Shown here one piece after another: positions 9,938 to 20,549 of a stretch of 64,000 nt of DNA (the first letter of the stretch is position 1; each line of letters begins with the position of its first letter). Source of the DNA: Eopsaltria australis. Taxonomy: Eukaryota > Chordata > Aves > Passeriformes > Petroicidae. Made by a program: the position numbers and the translations under genes. The DNA is taken from assembly GCA_034509425.1 (NCBI GenBank), contig JAVTVJ010000220.1, positions 744,001 to 808,000 of the forward strand, read 5' to 3'. A model generated the notes under the pieces. That model was not told the DNA's origin. It ran no database searches and saw nothing but the letters and a program-made list of their open reading frames with translations.

Positions 9938-11719
9938 AAATCTGAAAGAAGTCATTCAGTATTTTTTAAAAATGAACAAGGGAATGGAGAAGCCACCGGG
10001 GTCCTTTGAGGGGGTGACTTGCTGGGTAGATGCAAGAGCTAAAAGTTAAGATTGCATCCAGTTTTGGGGTGTTTTTTTACCACTGGCATGGCTTCATAGG
10101 TGGAAAACAGATGTAAGTGACTGGAGGTCTGCGGCAGTGAAAGAAAGTAGTGGAATTGTTGACAAAGGAGGTAATAAGATAAACAGAACTGTGAGAGAAA
10201 AAAGCATTGTAAACACAGTAAACAGCCAATTTCTGGAAATGTTGGGTTTTGGGGTGGAAATGGGGTCTGGAGCATCAGCTGCTGAAGTGTTGGGTCTCCC
10301 CCAACATCTCTGATGGGGAATTCATAAGGTTCACCATAACTGCATCAAAACAGTGAAAAGCACAAAAATGAGAGTGAAGACCTCTCAAAATCGGGTATTT
10401 CCCCACTTTTCCAACCAATTTGGTATTTTTCTCCCTTAAGAATATTTTCAAACGTGGAAATCAATGTGAAAGTCATCTTGTTGGGCTGCACTTCTTCTAG
10501 TACTGGAGCTGTGTCCGTGCCAGGCTGGGCTTTATGAATTCCCAACCCACCGGAGAGTTCTGCTTCAGAGGCAGATGTTTCCCCCAAAACAACAGATGCC
10601 AGTTGAGAAAATCACCCCATCTTGCGCTTCAGCCCATCCCTGTGTCCCAGCCTCAAGGTGGATTGTGCCTTAGAGATGCAAACTCATCCCGTGTCCCAGC
10701 CCTTCTCCACAGCCCCCATCCTGCATCCCTCCCTCCGGGTGACGCCCCTTTTCCTCTGCAGCACCCACATCCCATCATCCACCGCCTTCCAGGCTGGCCT
10801 TGGTGACAACCTGGTTTAGCTTTAGCTCCAGCACAAGGCAAAGCACCCTATGTGTGGGGAGCTTCTGCTCCTGCCCTGCTCCCCACCGGGGGAAGGAGTC
10901 AGGAAGGTGCAGGTTTGTGGGTCCCTTCATCTGGCCGTGCTGCTTGTTGGTGCTCTAGGAGCCAAAATCTGGCTCCCTGCTCCCCATGGCCATGGGAAAG
11001 GCTTTGTACCCATGGGAACCCCACATCTGACCCTGGGCATGGAGCCCTTGGGGAGAGGGCTCAACAGCGGTGTCCCCTGCAGCATTTTGGCTGTGATGGG
11101 TTCCCGGTGCTTTCCCCCCACAGCCCACACCAGGGAAGCCGTGTCCTAGGATCAGGACTTGCTGTGGCGTGTCCAAACATCGCGGCAGAAGCTGGATTTG
11201 TCCTGTGTCCCCATCCCCATCTTCTTCTTGCCAAGGGCTCTGGGGAGCAGTTGCCCTGAGCATCCCACTGCCCCGAGCACCATGGCTGGGGACAAGGACA
11301 TCATCCCTGCAGAGCTTCCTCCCCCCAGTGTCTGTCACCATCACCCCACACTGCCCACCGAGGGGCTGCTCTGTTTTTGGCTTCCACTAAAAACCACTGG
11401 GAGAAAACCTCCCCAGGGGCAGCACTGGGAGGCAGCTTTTTCAACACTGAGAGTCCCAAATGTGTTGACCCCAAAAGTGGGGACATGTAGGGACGTGCCA
11501 TTGAGCTCCAGCCATGACATTCATGTTTCTAAGGCAGCGAAGGCTGATGCCATCCCATCACCAATCCCTTTGCTCCTGGGGGGATGCTTTTACCCCTTGC
11601 TTTTTGCACCACAGCATCTGGGGGGTGGGAAGGATGGAGGGGGGGGGGGGCAGAGAGATTTTTGTGTGAGCACTACTTATTTATTTTTTTAAAACAAATG
11701 CTTTTAAGTGGTTTTAGGT

Positions 11720-11760
11720 TCTTTTGAATAAATAATAATTATATAAAAAAAATAAAAGGT
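11720..11760 (+). terminator. KCNJ12: Proximal poly(A) signal cluster of KCNJ12
   Basis: Two AATAAA hexamers (11727-11732 and 11751-11756) lie in an AT-rich patch about 2.5 kb after the stop codon. The hexamers are seen directly; their use is inferred. Confidence 0.4.
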
Positions 11761-13071
11761 GCACATCTTGCTGCTGTAGAGTTCTCAGAGGGTTAACTTC
11801 TTTATAAATATATATATATCACAGTAAATATTTGTATAAAAACGAAAGAGAAATAGAGATGTCTTTAAGTAAATTATTGCTTTTAAAGAAACTTCTATGA
11901 TTGTACAGTGTTACCTGGGAGAATAGAATAATATATACAGATGTATTTTTAAACTGCTGTGTAGGAGGATGTGAACTGGGACAGGGAGCGCCCGTGGCTG
12001 GCACGGTGAGGGGATTTGGGACCTTCCCCGGCCCCTGTTCATGCCCCCCCTGCCCCAAACTCTGCTAGTGAGGGTCTAGCTCTGGTGAGATGTCCTGTAT
12101 CTACTGTATAGTCCTTGTCCTGACCATGGACCACGCCGGTACATAGTGTATAAATACGATTTTTGCCTACCTGTGTGTAGCTCGGAGCTACTGGTCTTTT
12201 TTTCCTACCACCAGGGAGCATCGGGAAGGCTGCCCAGCCACAGTTTAAATCCCATCAATTGTCAAAGAAAGGGGTAAAAAAGAAAAAAGGGAGGGAAAAA
12301 AAGGTGGAAAAAGCCCAAGTTCAGCTCTTGGATTTCCTTAGGGGGCTGGGAAGGCACAGGGATGCTCTGGGCATGGGGGTTTTTGTGGAGTGGAATCCCT
12401 GTGAGAAGGGGCTTGGAGACGAGCAAGACGAAATGTCCCCGTCCTCCCCCCCAAAAAATCAAAACAGCCGCCGGCCATTTCCTCGAGCAAGCCAGCTCCA
12501 TCCCTGGAGTTTACTCCGGGGTTACACTTGATCCTTGGAGGATGGCAGGAGTCCGAGAAAGGAGAGAGCCGCTAATCCTCTTGGCCAGCGGCCCGCAGGG
12601 ATTGCCCTGGGCCGGGGCTCGGGGCAGCCTCCGGCAGAGCAGCCCCCCCAGCTGGGGTCGGGGGCTGCACCTGCTGCTGCTCCCACCTGGCTTCACCCTA
12701 AAAAACACCCCAGTGAGAGCAGAGAGCAGCAGCATCCCCGCACCCCAAATCCACCTCCGGGAAGAGCATCCTGTGCTCTGGCCCCGTGTCCTGGGTCCCC
12801 ACTCGGCTGGGGGGGAGTGCCCGGGGGCCATCGGGACGAGCCTTAGCTTCTCATCACCGAATTTAGTGCACTTTGTGTTTTAGGGCTGGGACAATCACTT
12901 AGCGCTCAACCTTTGGATTCGGTGCCTGCTTGACCTTCAAACCTTTTGTAGGAGATGATTTCAGAGCCACCTTTTCTATCTTTAATAAGGCAGAACAAAT
13001 ACGTTTATTTTTAAACCCTCCTGCTCTTTCCTTTCCTCTCCTCTCGTGCTGACAACCAAAAGAGTCCCCTC

Positions 13072-13089
13072 GTGTGTGTGTGTGTGTGT
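13072..13089. repeat. (GT)9 microsatellite
   Basis: Uninterrupted GT dinucleotide run within the putative 3' UTR. Confidence 0.95.
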
Positions 13090-13544
13090 CCTCCCCTGCC
13101 ATTTCTTGCACACCAAAACGAGCGTGGGGCAGCAGCGTCCGGCATTCCGGCCACATCCTGCTCTGCCACCCCCCAATTCAGGAACGCTGCCCCGGGGGGG
13201 GGTTGGCACAGGGCAGGATCCAGGGATGAGCAGGGACAGGACGCGGGGCAGTGCCCGACCCGCTGCCACCCATCCCCTCGCCCACCAGCTGTGCACATCT
13301 GTCCTGCTGCCCGCTCCCACCTCCCGTCCATCTCCCCCCAAACACACCCCAGTGCTCCCCCAGGCTTGGCCTCACGCGGGGATTGGAACCTGGCACCAGT
13401 TCACACAGGCAGGTTGGCAACTGGGAGCACTGGTTTCCCAGGGGTAAAATGCTGAGTCTGCTCGATGGTGGTAGAGAAGCTGAGGGATGCAATGAAATAT
13501 CTGTACCTTTTCCACCTCCAGTGTTTTCTCTGTCTCATTGCACA

Positions 13545-13735
13545 TATATTTGAGATATATGTGACAATGTATATATATATTTGTAAAATGTATTTCAGAT
13601 GACAAAACTGGCCAATTTTATGTTATTTTAAATATATTATATATATATATTATATATAAGAGTCTCCAAAAGATATAAATAGACTAGAGAAAATAATATA
13701 AATATGTAATAAATGTATTTTGATCTATTTAAAAT
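13545..13735 (+). terminator. KCNJ12: AU-rich region with distal poly(A) signal, likely KCNJ12 3' end
   Basis: Contains TA-rich runs (about 13568-13580 and 13628-13660) and AATAAA at 13708-13713 followed by T-rich sequence. Composition changes beyond about 13,760, consistent with the end of the transcript. The assignment to KCNJ12 rests on strand, distance and the lack of another gene. Confidence 0.45.
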
Positions 13736-16081
13736 ATCTCGCGTCATGCTGTATATTTTAAAGATCATAGTGAAGTGTCTGCCTGTAGCCAACTTCCAAC
13801 ATGTTTCCAAGTCTGTCAGCTGTCACACATACAGGATATGTGGAGCAAACTTTGAGCAAGACTGGGGCCAGCAGGACAAACAGAGATTATTTTTAAGAGC
13901 CTTTTAGCAAATACCCATCCTGCTGCCTCTGGGCAGGAGCAGAAAACACACACCTGAATTTTTTCTTGGGAGGATAATTTTCCTCCCTGCTGCAGAAATG
14001 CTCAGTGGGGGGGCTCTGCAGAGGCCCCCCCAAACACAGCCCCTCCCTGGGTACCACTCGCTCCAGTGCCCTGCCCTGATGGGCTCTGCCCTGCTGGGCT
14101 CAGCCATGCAGGGAGCCCGGAGATGGGAAAATGTGTCTGGAGCCCAGGCAGAACCAGCCCGGTCATCCAAGACTGACCCAACAAATCTTCCCAGAGCGAC
14201 CTTGGTCCCCTTGGGCCCTGAGAGGATCTGTTTCCTACGGGCATTGCCTCCTGTGGGGACCTCAGGGGACATCACGCCACGTCCAAGTGACAGTTTAAAT
14301 GTCTTTAATGGTGTGTCACGGCTGAAGGGAAGCGGAGGCAGCGTGTGAGATGCTATTTAGGGAGAGGTTAATGGCCTGGTGGACACAGAGCCCCCAGATT
14401 TGCCATCCTGGATTTTCCTCCTGGCTTTCACACCTGGCTGCTGCAGAGAGCAGGGTTTGTGTACTGAGATAACCTGGGGAAATTATCCAGCATCATTCCT
14501 CAGGCTGGGCACGGGGCTGAACCCAGTTCAGGTGACTCGTGGCTGACCATTTCCACTCACCACTAATGGTTTGCTGGGTCCCATTGGTTTTTTACCCATT
14601 AAAATAAAATCCCTGCCAGCCACTCACTCTAATCACCACAGAGAGGGCTGGGGCTAAGCAAGATTTAAGAGCAAAGCCCGTTTAATTTAGCAGAGGGGGA
14701 GACTGAGAGGTGACTTGATTACAGCATTTGTCACGGGGAGGATACACTGGTACAAAGAGGTAACTTAATCTAGCAGGGAGAGGCATAATAACCACCTCTT
14801 CCTGGAAGATGAAGCCAGACAAATCTATCTTGGAAATAAGGAGAGATCTTTTAATAATGATTAGCTATTAGAACAAGCCACCAATCTCCGTCTCTTAATG
14901 CCTTTAAATCTGGACCAGATGCTTTTCTGGAAGCTTTTCCCTTGCTGAGGAGAGGAGAGGAGAGGAGTGAGGGTTCTCGGGGATGGGAATGGCCTGTTAC
15001 AGGCAGGCAGGAGAGGAGAGGAGATGGGAAAAGCTCTACTCCAAACCACGGGCTGGATCTCGGGAAGGAAAATGCCAGGGAGGAGGCGGGGGATGCTCTG
15101 GCAGGGCGCTGCCAGCATCTCTCCTGGGGACACGCACGGGCCCGTGCAGCAGCTTCCCACGGCTCCCGTGCCTCCGCTCCCAGGGTTTGCTCTGCCATGC
15201 GGCAGTGACTCCTCGCACAGCCGTTTGCACTACAAACCCCAGCGCTTCATTTGTGGAAGCATTTAATGATTCAGGAGCCGGCAGCTCCCCGGGGATGGCT
15301 CCCACTGCCTCCAGAATTCCTCCCTCAGTGGCTGCCTGTACAGAAATCCCCAGGGAGCCGAGCTGATGCTGGCACCACGGGAAATGTGCTGCCGGGGTGC
15401 TCGGTCCTTGCTTTATTTCCAACCCAACCATCCTCATCTTCGAGAGCTGAACTAAGGGGTGGGAGCAGCAGGGGTGGGAAGGCAGGGGGTGGCTCTGAGG
15501 GGAGTGACCTTGCTTACACCTCACAGGCCAGGCTGGGAAGTTTTCAGCAGGGATGGGAGCCAGTGTAATGGGGTTGGGGCTGTTTCTTAGCTGGCAACAT
15601 CCACTTCTAATATTCAAGATGTCCGTAAGGGCTAAAACCCTCTCTGAACTCAGCACTGCATCAGCCCTCACTGACTGCCCTCCTGCCTCTTTCCCTTTGG
15701 ATTCAGGGGATCAGAGCATCTCTCCGTGCCCTGACAGAGGTTTTTGGCCTCCCCAAAGGCAGGGTGTTTTTTCATCAGCTTGGATGGGTTTTTCTCAAAC
15801 CCACTGAAATCTGGCTGAACCAGTTTGTCATCAAGATGCAGAGAGTGGGCAGAGGGACTGGGAACTCTGGATTCCCACCAGGACCTCATCTCAGGGGATG
15901 AACCCAAGGAACTTTGCCCTGGCCCCACAGGAGATGCTGTTTCTCCATCCAGCCTGGATTCATCCTCTCTCCAGGCTGCTCCAAGAACCCCACACCCCTA
16001 CAAACCCCTCCAAATTTGGTCCCCTGCCCACCCGCGTTGCCCCAGGGCCATTCCAGGTGGCCGGGAGCAGCTCGGGTACCT

Positions 16082-16140
16082 CAGGGCAGTACCCAGGGAT
16101 GCTCTGGGTACTGCAGGGCGATACCCAGGGATGCTGGGCT
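16082..16140. repeat. Imperfect tandem duplication with 8-bp hairpin
   Basis: Two diverged copies of a unit of about 31 bp built around TACCCAGGGATGCT. Within the first, GTACCCAG at 16089-16096 and CTGGGTAC at 16104-16111 form an 8-bp stem with a 7-base loop. Confidence 0.7.
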
Positions 16141-16399
16141 GTCTCTGGGGGTAACCATAGTAACGGAGCAGCATCTCTGCTCTCCTGCTGGCAATTTGCT
16201 TTTTCATCCTACATTAAGGTGGACCCTCTCCAACTCCTTTCTCCCCCTCCATAAAGGCAACACCAAGAGCTCTCCCAGAGGGCCCAGCTCTTCCACTCCA
16301 TCCCACACCAGCTTTCATCCCACTGAAAAACAGGATCCTGCCAGGGAGGCATCCTCCAACATCCTGCAGGGAGTCCAGGAAAGCAGCGGCTGGAGTTTC

Positions 16400-16760
16400 T
16401 CCTTAACACAGATTTATAATTGTGAGTGGGACAAAATTAGGGGTTTCCTTACACTTGTTGTTAACAGGTCACTGTCAAGGTTAAAAACCTCAAATACTTT
16501 AATTTTTTTTTAATTGTAAAATGCCTCTATTAGCAGTAACACTCCAGCTTATTAATATGGATTGGTTTTTTTCAGCGCGGAATGTAATTATCACCCGTTA
16601 AGTACTTTGTTCACCTTTCACATTTCTCCTCGCTCGGGGAAGGCAAACGCATGAGTCAGCGTCCCTTTTTCTGTCACTTTTAAGCAGTTTTTTTTTGTGA
16701 CAAGCCATTGTGAATCAGCACAACACTGCAAAGTTCAGGTCACAAACGCTCCCGAAATGC
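16400..16760. promoter_or_regulatory. AT-rich block with AP-1/Maf-like site, possible conserved element
   Basis: An AT-rich island between GC-rich flanks. It contains several TAATT-type homeodomain cores and ATGAGTCAGC near 16651, an AP-1/Maf-type site. There is no sign of a mobile element. The call rests on composition and motifs, so confidence is low. Confidence 0.2.
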
Positions 16761-17254
16761 TGCTCACAGGGAAAAACGGTGGTTTTTAAGGAGGTGAAGG
16801 ACATTTCCTGTCCTGACCCTGGGCTTTGGGGTGAAACCCCAAATGAATAAATTTGGAATCAAACTGGGCTTGGTGGTGCTGATTTAAGGGGAGAATTGAG
16901 AAGGGTTTCCCGTGGGATATCAGGATGGAGAGGATGCGTGCAAGCTGACAGATCAGCACCCCTTCCCCAGCCAGTCTACACTCCCTCTCCTCTTCCCCTG
17001 CAGCTGGCACATTTATTTTGGAAACACCTCATTAGTATGTAATTAAGCCTTCCCCTCTTTGCCTGACGATCCCAAGCATCCCTCCAGTCCCCATGCTGGG
17101 GCGTTCCTCGCTGTCCCCTCTCAGGCTCGCCGCTCATGGGGTCAGGGTGGGGGTGCCGCACACTCAGGGGTGGCACCAGCGGGGGGATGGCCCCAAAAGC
17201 CCGATACCCGTGGGTCGGCATCCCCGCCTCGGGGGTTTGCTGTCCGTTTGGGTT

Positions 17255-17480
17255 CGTGGCTGACTCAGCCCCAGATGGTTGTGCGAGCGCTTATATAACG
17301 CGTGTTTTGGCGGGGGCCGGGACGCGGAGCGCGGCGAGGAGGTGGGCGCGGGGGCGAGGGAGGGAACAGAGCTAAAGATAAGCCTGGCAGCTCTGACAGC
17401 GCTGTGCCAGGCCCCGCGGGAGCCGGCAGGGGAAAGGCTGCTGGGGATCGGCCACCGAGCTCGCAGCCACCGCGCGGTCC
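17255..17480 (+). promoter_or_regulatory. Promoter-like CpG patch with TATA, MARE/AP-1 and GATA sites
   Basis: In plus-strand order: the 13-bp palindrome GGCTGACTCAGCC at 17258-17270, a strong Maf-recognition/AP-1/NF-E2-type site; CAGATG E-box at about 17272; TATATAA at 17292-17298; then a dense CpG stretch to about 17480 containing AGATAAG at 17376-17382. Spacing from the TATA box predicts initiation near 17,320-17,330. No known coding exon follows, so the product would be an unannotated transcript, perhaps non-coding. The motifs are seen directly; promoter activity is inferred. An enhancer is the main alternative. Confidence 0.42.
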
Positions 17481-19406
17481 CGTCGCCATCCCTGCTGTCA
17501 CCTCCCCTTTCCTGCTTCACCTCCCTCTGCCTCTCACAAACAGACCCAAATTCACCCCTGTTGTTTCACAACAGTTTTTTTTCCCCCCCCGGTGTTTCAC
17601 GATCCGGGTGCAGCAGGGAAGTGTTTTGGTTGTAGGACTGAACCAAGCTGAGTAAAGATTTCCCAGACCCTTCATCCCCATCCCTCCTTCCCTCTCTCTC
17701 CTCTGCTTCGCTGGTGAATGCTGACCAGCGCTGGAGCTCACAGTGGGAGCAGAAAATGATGATATTTCTCTTGAAGGGATGTTTGGGGTGACCTTTGACC
17801 TCTGTAGAAGTCTTCCTCTTTTTCTCAGTTTACGGTTTCAATGTGCACACACAAAGATGCCCCTTGTTTTACGGGAGTTTTATTTTAGTGCTCTGGAGAT
17901 TTGCTAAATAAAAACCATTCTAATACACAGGTTGTTCTGGATGTGATGGCTCTTCTCAGGTGGGGCAGCTGCAGGGTTTGGGGCAGGTAATTTATTACCT
18001 GAGACCCTGCTGCATGTCCCTCAGCAAAGGGTTAACCACGAGCCCCCAGAGATGGCTTTTATTTGTCTGGCACTGCCCTCAGAGGAGCCTCGTCCAACCC
18101 CAACAGAGCTGAACATGGATTTCATTCCCAAATCCCTTCTTTCCCAAACCCACAGCTACAGGGCAACACCAGAGGCTGCTTGGGGGCCCAGGAGCAAGGC
18201 AGCTCTCTTGTCCCTGGAGGGATTCCTGTGTGGCTGAGGGTCCCTGCTGCAGGAGGGATGGAGAAGGCCCCTGGCCATGTCCTGGTGAGAAGGATGTCAC
18301 CTCTGAGTGCTCTCCACACAACAGCTCCACACCGACACCGGGTGCGGGGGTGACAGCAGGAACAGAGAAGGAGCACTGAGGGCTGGCACCAGCCTTCAGA
18401 TGGTGGCAGGAAGTCCACAGCTCCTGATAATTAGGAGAAAAACTCAATAAATCCCTCTGCAAAAGACAATGTTGCAGGGAGAAGCTCAGGCCTGGGCTGC
18501 TGCCAGCAGTGGATTTGCAGAGCTGCCCACGCAGGATGGGAGCAGAGAGGGGCATTGTCCCCCCAAGGTCAGGGGGACAAGGCTGCAGTGACAGCAGTGA
18601 CACCTGGCACCTGGAGGGCTGGTGGTGGCCGTGGTGGTGGTGGTGGCAGGGTTGGTGGCTGCCAGCCCAGGTGCTGGGGTTCTGGGTGCCCCCTGACATG
18701 CAGGTCTCTGAGGGCCCCCTCCCAGGGCAGGTCTCCATCCCACAGCCCCCAGAGCAGAGAGGACTGGATTTATGGGAGCAGGAATCTGGGGATTACGCCG
18801 CCAGAGTCTGACCAGCCAAAAATTGTTAAAATTCAGAATATCCGTAGCTCAAATCCAGCTTAAAAGTCAAACCAATCATCCAAACCATCTGCCTCACCAT
18901 TGAAGATAATACTACTTTTATTGTTTCCATAAGCTGCTAAGCAGCTTTTCAGCAAGAAAAACCCTCTCTGCTGGGACATTTGTGGCCGTGGGACAGCACG
19001 GTGGCCTGGCCGGTGGCAGCCAGGTCCTGCTGGGATGGGGAAGCAGGGCAGGGTGTGGTGAGCCAGGGGATGAAGTACAGGGAATGGTTTGGGGGGGTTA
19101 AATTCTCTGTGCCATGATGCAGATAACCACTGGCAGCCACCTGCTGCCATCTCCCTGGAAATCCACCAGTGGAGGAGGGGTGGCAGTGCCAGCTCTCCTC
19201 CAAGACATCCCAAAATTTTCTGGAGGCTCTGGCAGCTGCGGGTGATGTGTGACAGGCTGTAACGGGAGCTGCCCGTGCTGCTGCCCACCTGACCTTCTCC
19301 CAGGGGTATTATTAGCCCCAGCCACGAGCTTTCCATCTGCAAGTCCTCCCTGGCTGTGGGCCAGAGAGAGGAGCTGGGCACGATCCTCCCCATTTCCCCA
19401 GGGAGA
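17481..19406. other. Intergenic DNA after the promoter-like patch
   Basis: Contains a perfect DR1 site (listed separately), an AATAAA-bearing AT stretch at about 17,900, and a GGT-rich run at about 18620-18650. No exon with known protein similarity is visible. If the promoter at 17.3 kb is real, its transcript would cover the start of this interval, but I found no convincing donor/acceptor pair. Confidence 0.4.
17789..17801 (-). promoter_or_regulatory. Perfect DR1 nuclear-receptor element
   Basis: TGACCTTTGACCT on the plus strand reads AGGTCAAAGGTCA on the minus strand. That is two perfect AGGTCA half-sites with one spacer base, the consensus for PPAR/RXR, HNF4 and COUP-TF dimers. Function is inferred from sequence only. 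Confidence 0.4.
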
Positions 19407-19524
19407 TTGGGGTTGGAAGGGACCTTAAAGATCACGCAGTTCCAGCCCCCTGCCATGGGTAGGGACACCTCCCACTAGACCAGCCCTGTCCAACCTGGCC
19501 TTGGACACTTCCAGACATGGGGAA
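19407..19524 (-). mobile_element. CR1 LINE fragment (3' end)
   Basis: Reads from the plus strand as the reverse complement of a CR1 3' terminus: GGTTGGAAGGGACCTTAAAG near 19410, then the CCTGCCATGGG, GGGACACCTCCCACTAGACC and CTGTCCAACCTGGCCTTGG landmarks. No coding part of the element remains. Confidence 0.9.
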
Positions 19525-20531
19525 GGGGATTGGAGCATTCACTGGTGTCTGTGAGTCTGTATTGATGCAGTGAGAGCTCAAGAACTCGTTAATGAAATCA
19601 CCTCAGAGTTGCTGACATTGTACATTCAGTAACTGGATGCTCCTCCTGCCTTCACTCAGGGTGAGTTTGCTTGGGCAGATTATTATCCCATGGGAAGACA
19701 CACCTGAAACAAAACTTATTTCCTCACATGGAAATAAGGAAGGAGGAAGAGCTGACAGATCAGCAACCAACAAGCCAAGAGGAAACTGCACTTCTATAGA
19801 TCATCCAGCTTTTATTTTGTCTGATTTTATGTGCCTGGCAGCAAGTTGGCCCTTCCTGTCCCCCGGGAGAGGCAGAGTGCTGCCAGCTCACCAGAGCGTC
19901 CTGGGATTTGCTACCTCTGCTGCAGAGCCCCAGCTCCCAGTGCCATGTGGCTACAGAAGCCACCACTGCCACCTGGAAAGGGACTTTGCAGCTGGCACAG
20001 AGCATTTCAATCCAGTTCAACAACTCGAGGCCCAGGACACCCTCAGCTGCTCCTGGCAGGGTGGGCCCTGATTTTGTTCTTCCTCTGGAGGACTGTCCCG
20101 GATGTTTGGCTCCTCTGCAGCACCTGACCATGGCAGGGAATGCACCAGGCTCCAGGGATGGCTCCATCCTTCCCCACCTCCCAGCCTCTGCCCTGGGCTT
20201 GCCTGGGGGACCTGACTTGCAGCTGCCAAAGCCACATCACTGATTTTTAATTAGGGAGAGCTGCAATTAGTGGAACACAGCAGAGTGAGAGGAGAAGCCC
20301 AGGCCTGTCAGTCTTGGCTGTGAGGTCCCTGACACTTTCCCCAGTCAGCCCAGAAAGACACGTTGCCTTGACCATGACAGTACAGAGAGAGGGGGATGCA
20401 TCAGACCTTGCTAGAAATCCCGGCTGGATTTAGTTCCTGTAGGCTAAATGTCTGCAGAATATCCCCCAGCAGAGCAGTCTGGAATTCTTCCCCCTCAGGA
20501 AAACAGATAGGTGACATCCAAAGCTTTACTC

Positions 20532-20549
20532 CTGTGTGTGTGTGTGTGT
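20532..20549. repeat. GT microsatellite
   Basis: Uninterrupted run of about nine TG units. Confidence 0.92.

Larger units (their letters stand above)
9199..13735 (+). other. KCNJ12: Probable 3' UTR of KCNJ12
   Basis: No coding signal follows the stop codon, and the sequence has 3' UTR character: AT-rich runs and poly(A) signals. AATAAA occurs at 11727-11732 and 11751-11756 in a strongly AT-rich patch, and again at 13708-13713 after an AU-rich stretch (13540-13700). These clusters would give 3' UTRs of about 2.5 and 4.5 kb, so alternative polyadenylation is possible. The distal end is inferred; transcription could stop at the proximal cluster. The UTR also holds the GGAT, TAA, TG and TA simple repeats listed separately. 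Confidence 0.5.
13741..17250. other. Intergenic DNA downstream of KCNJ12
   Basis: No recognisable exon, RNA gene or CR1 fragment. Items seen: a GAGGA-type purine repeat at about 14946-14968; an imperfect two-copy repeat of about 31 bp at 16082-16140 with a perfect hairpin; and an AT-rich block at 16400-16760. Open frames longer than 100 codons occur on both strands but overlap each other and have no protein-like conservation I can recognise. Confidence 0.5.
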
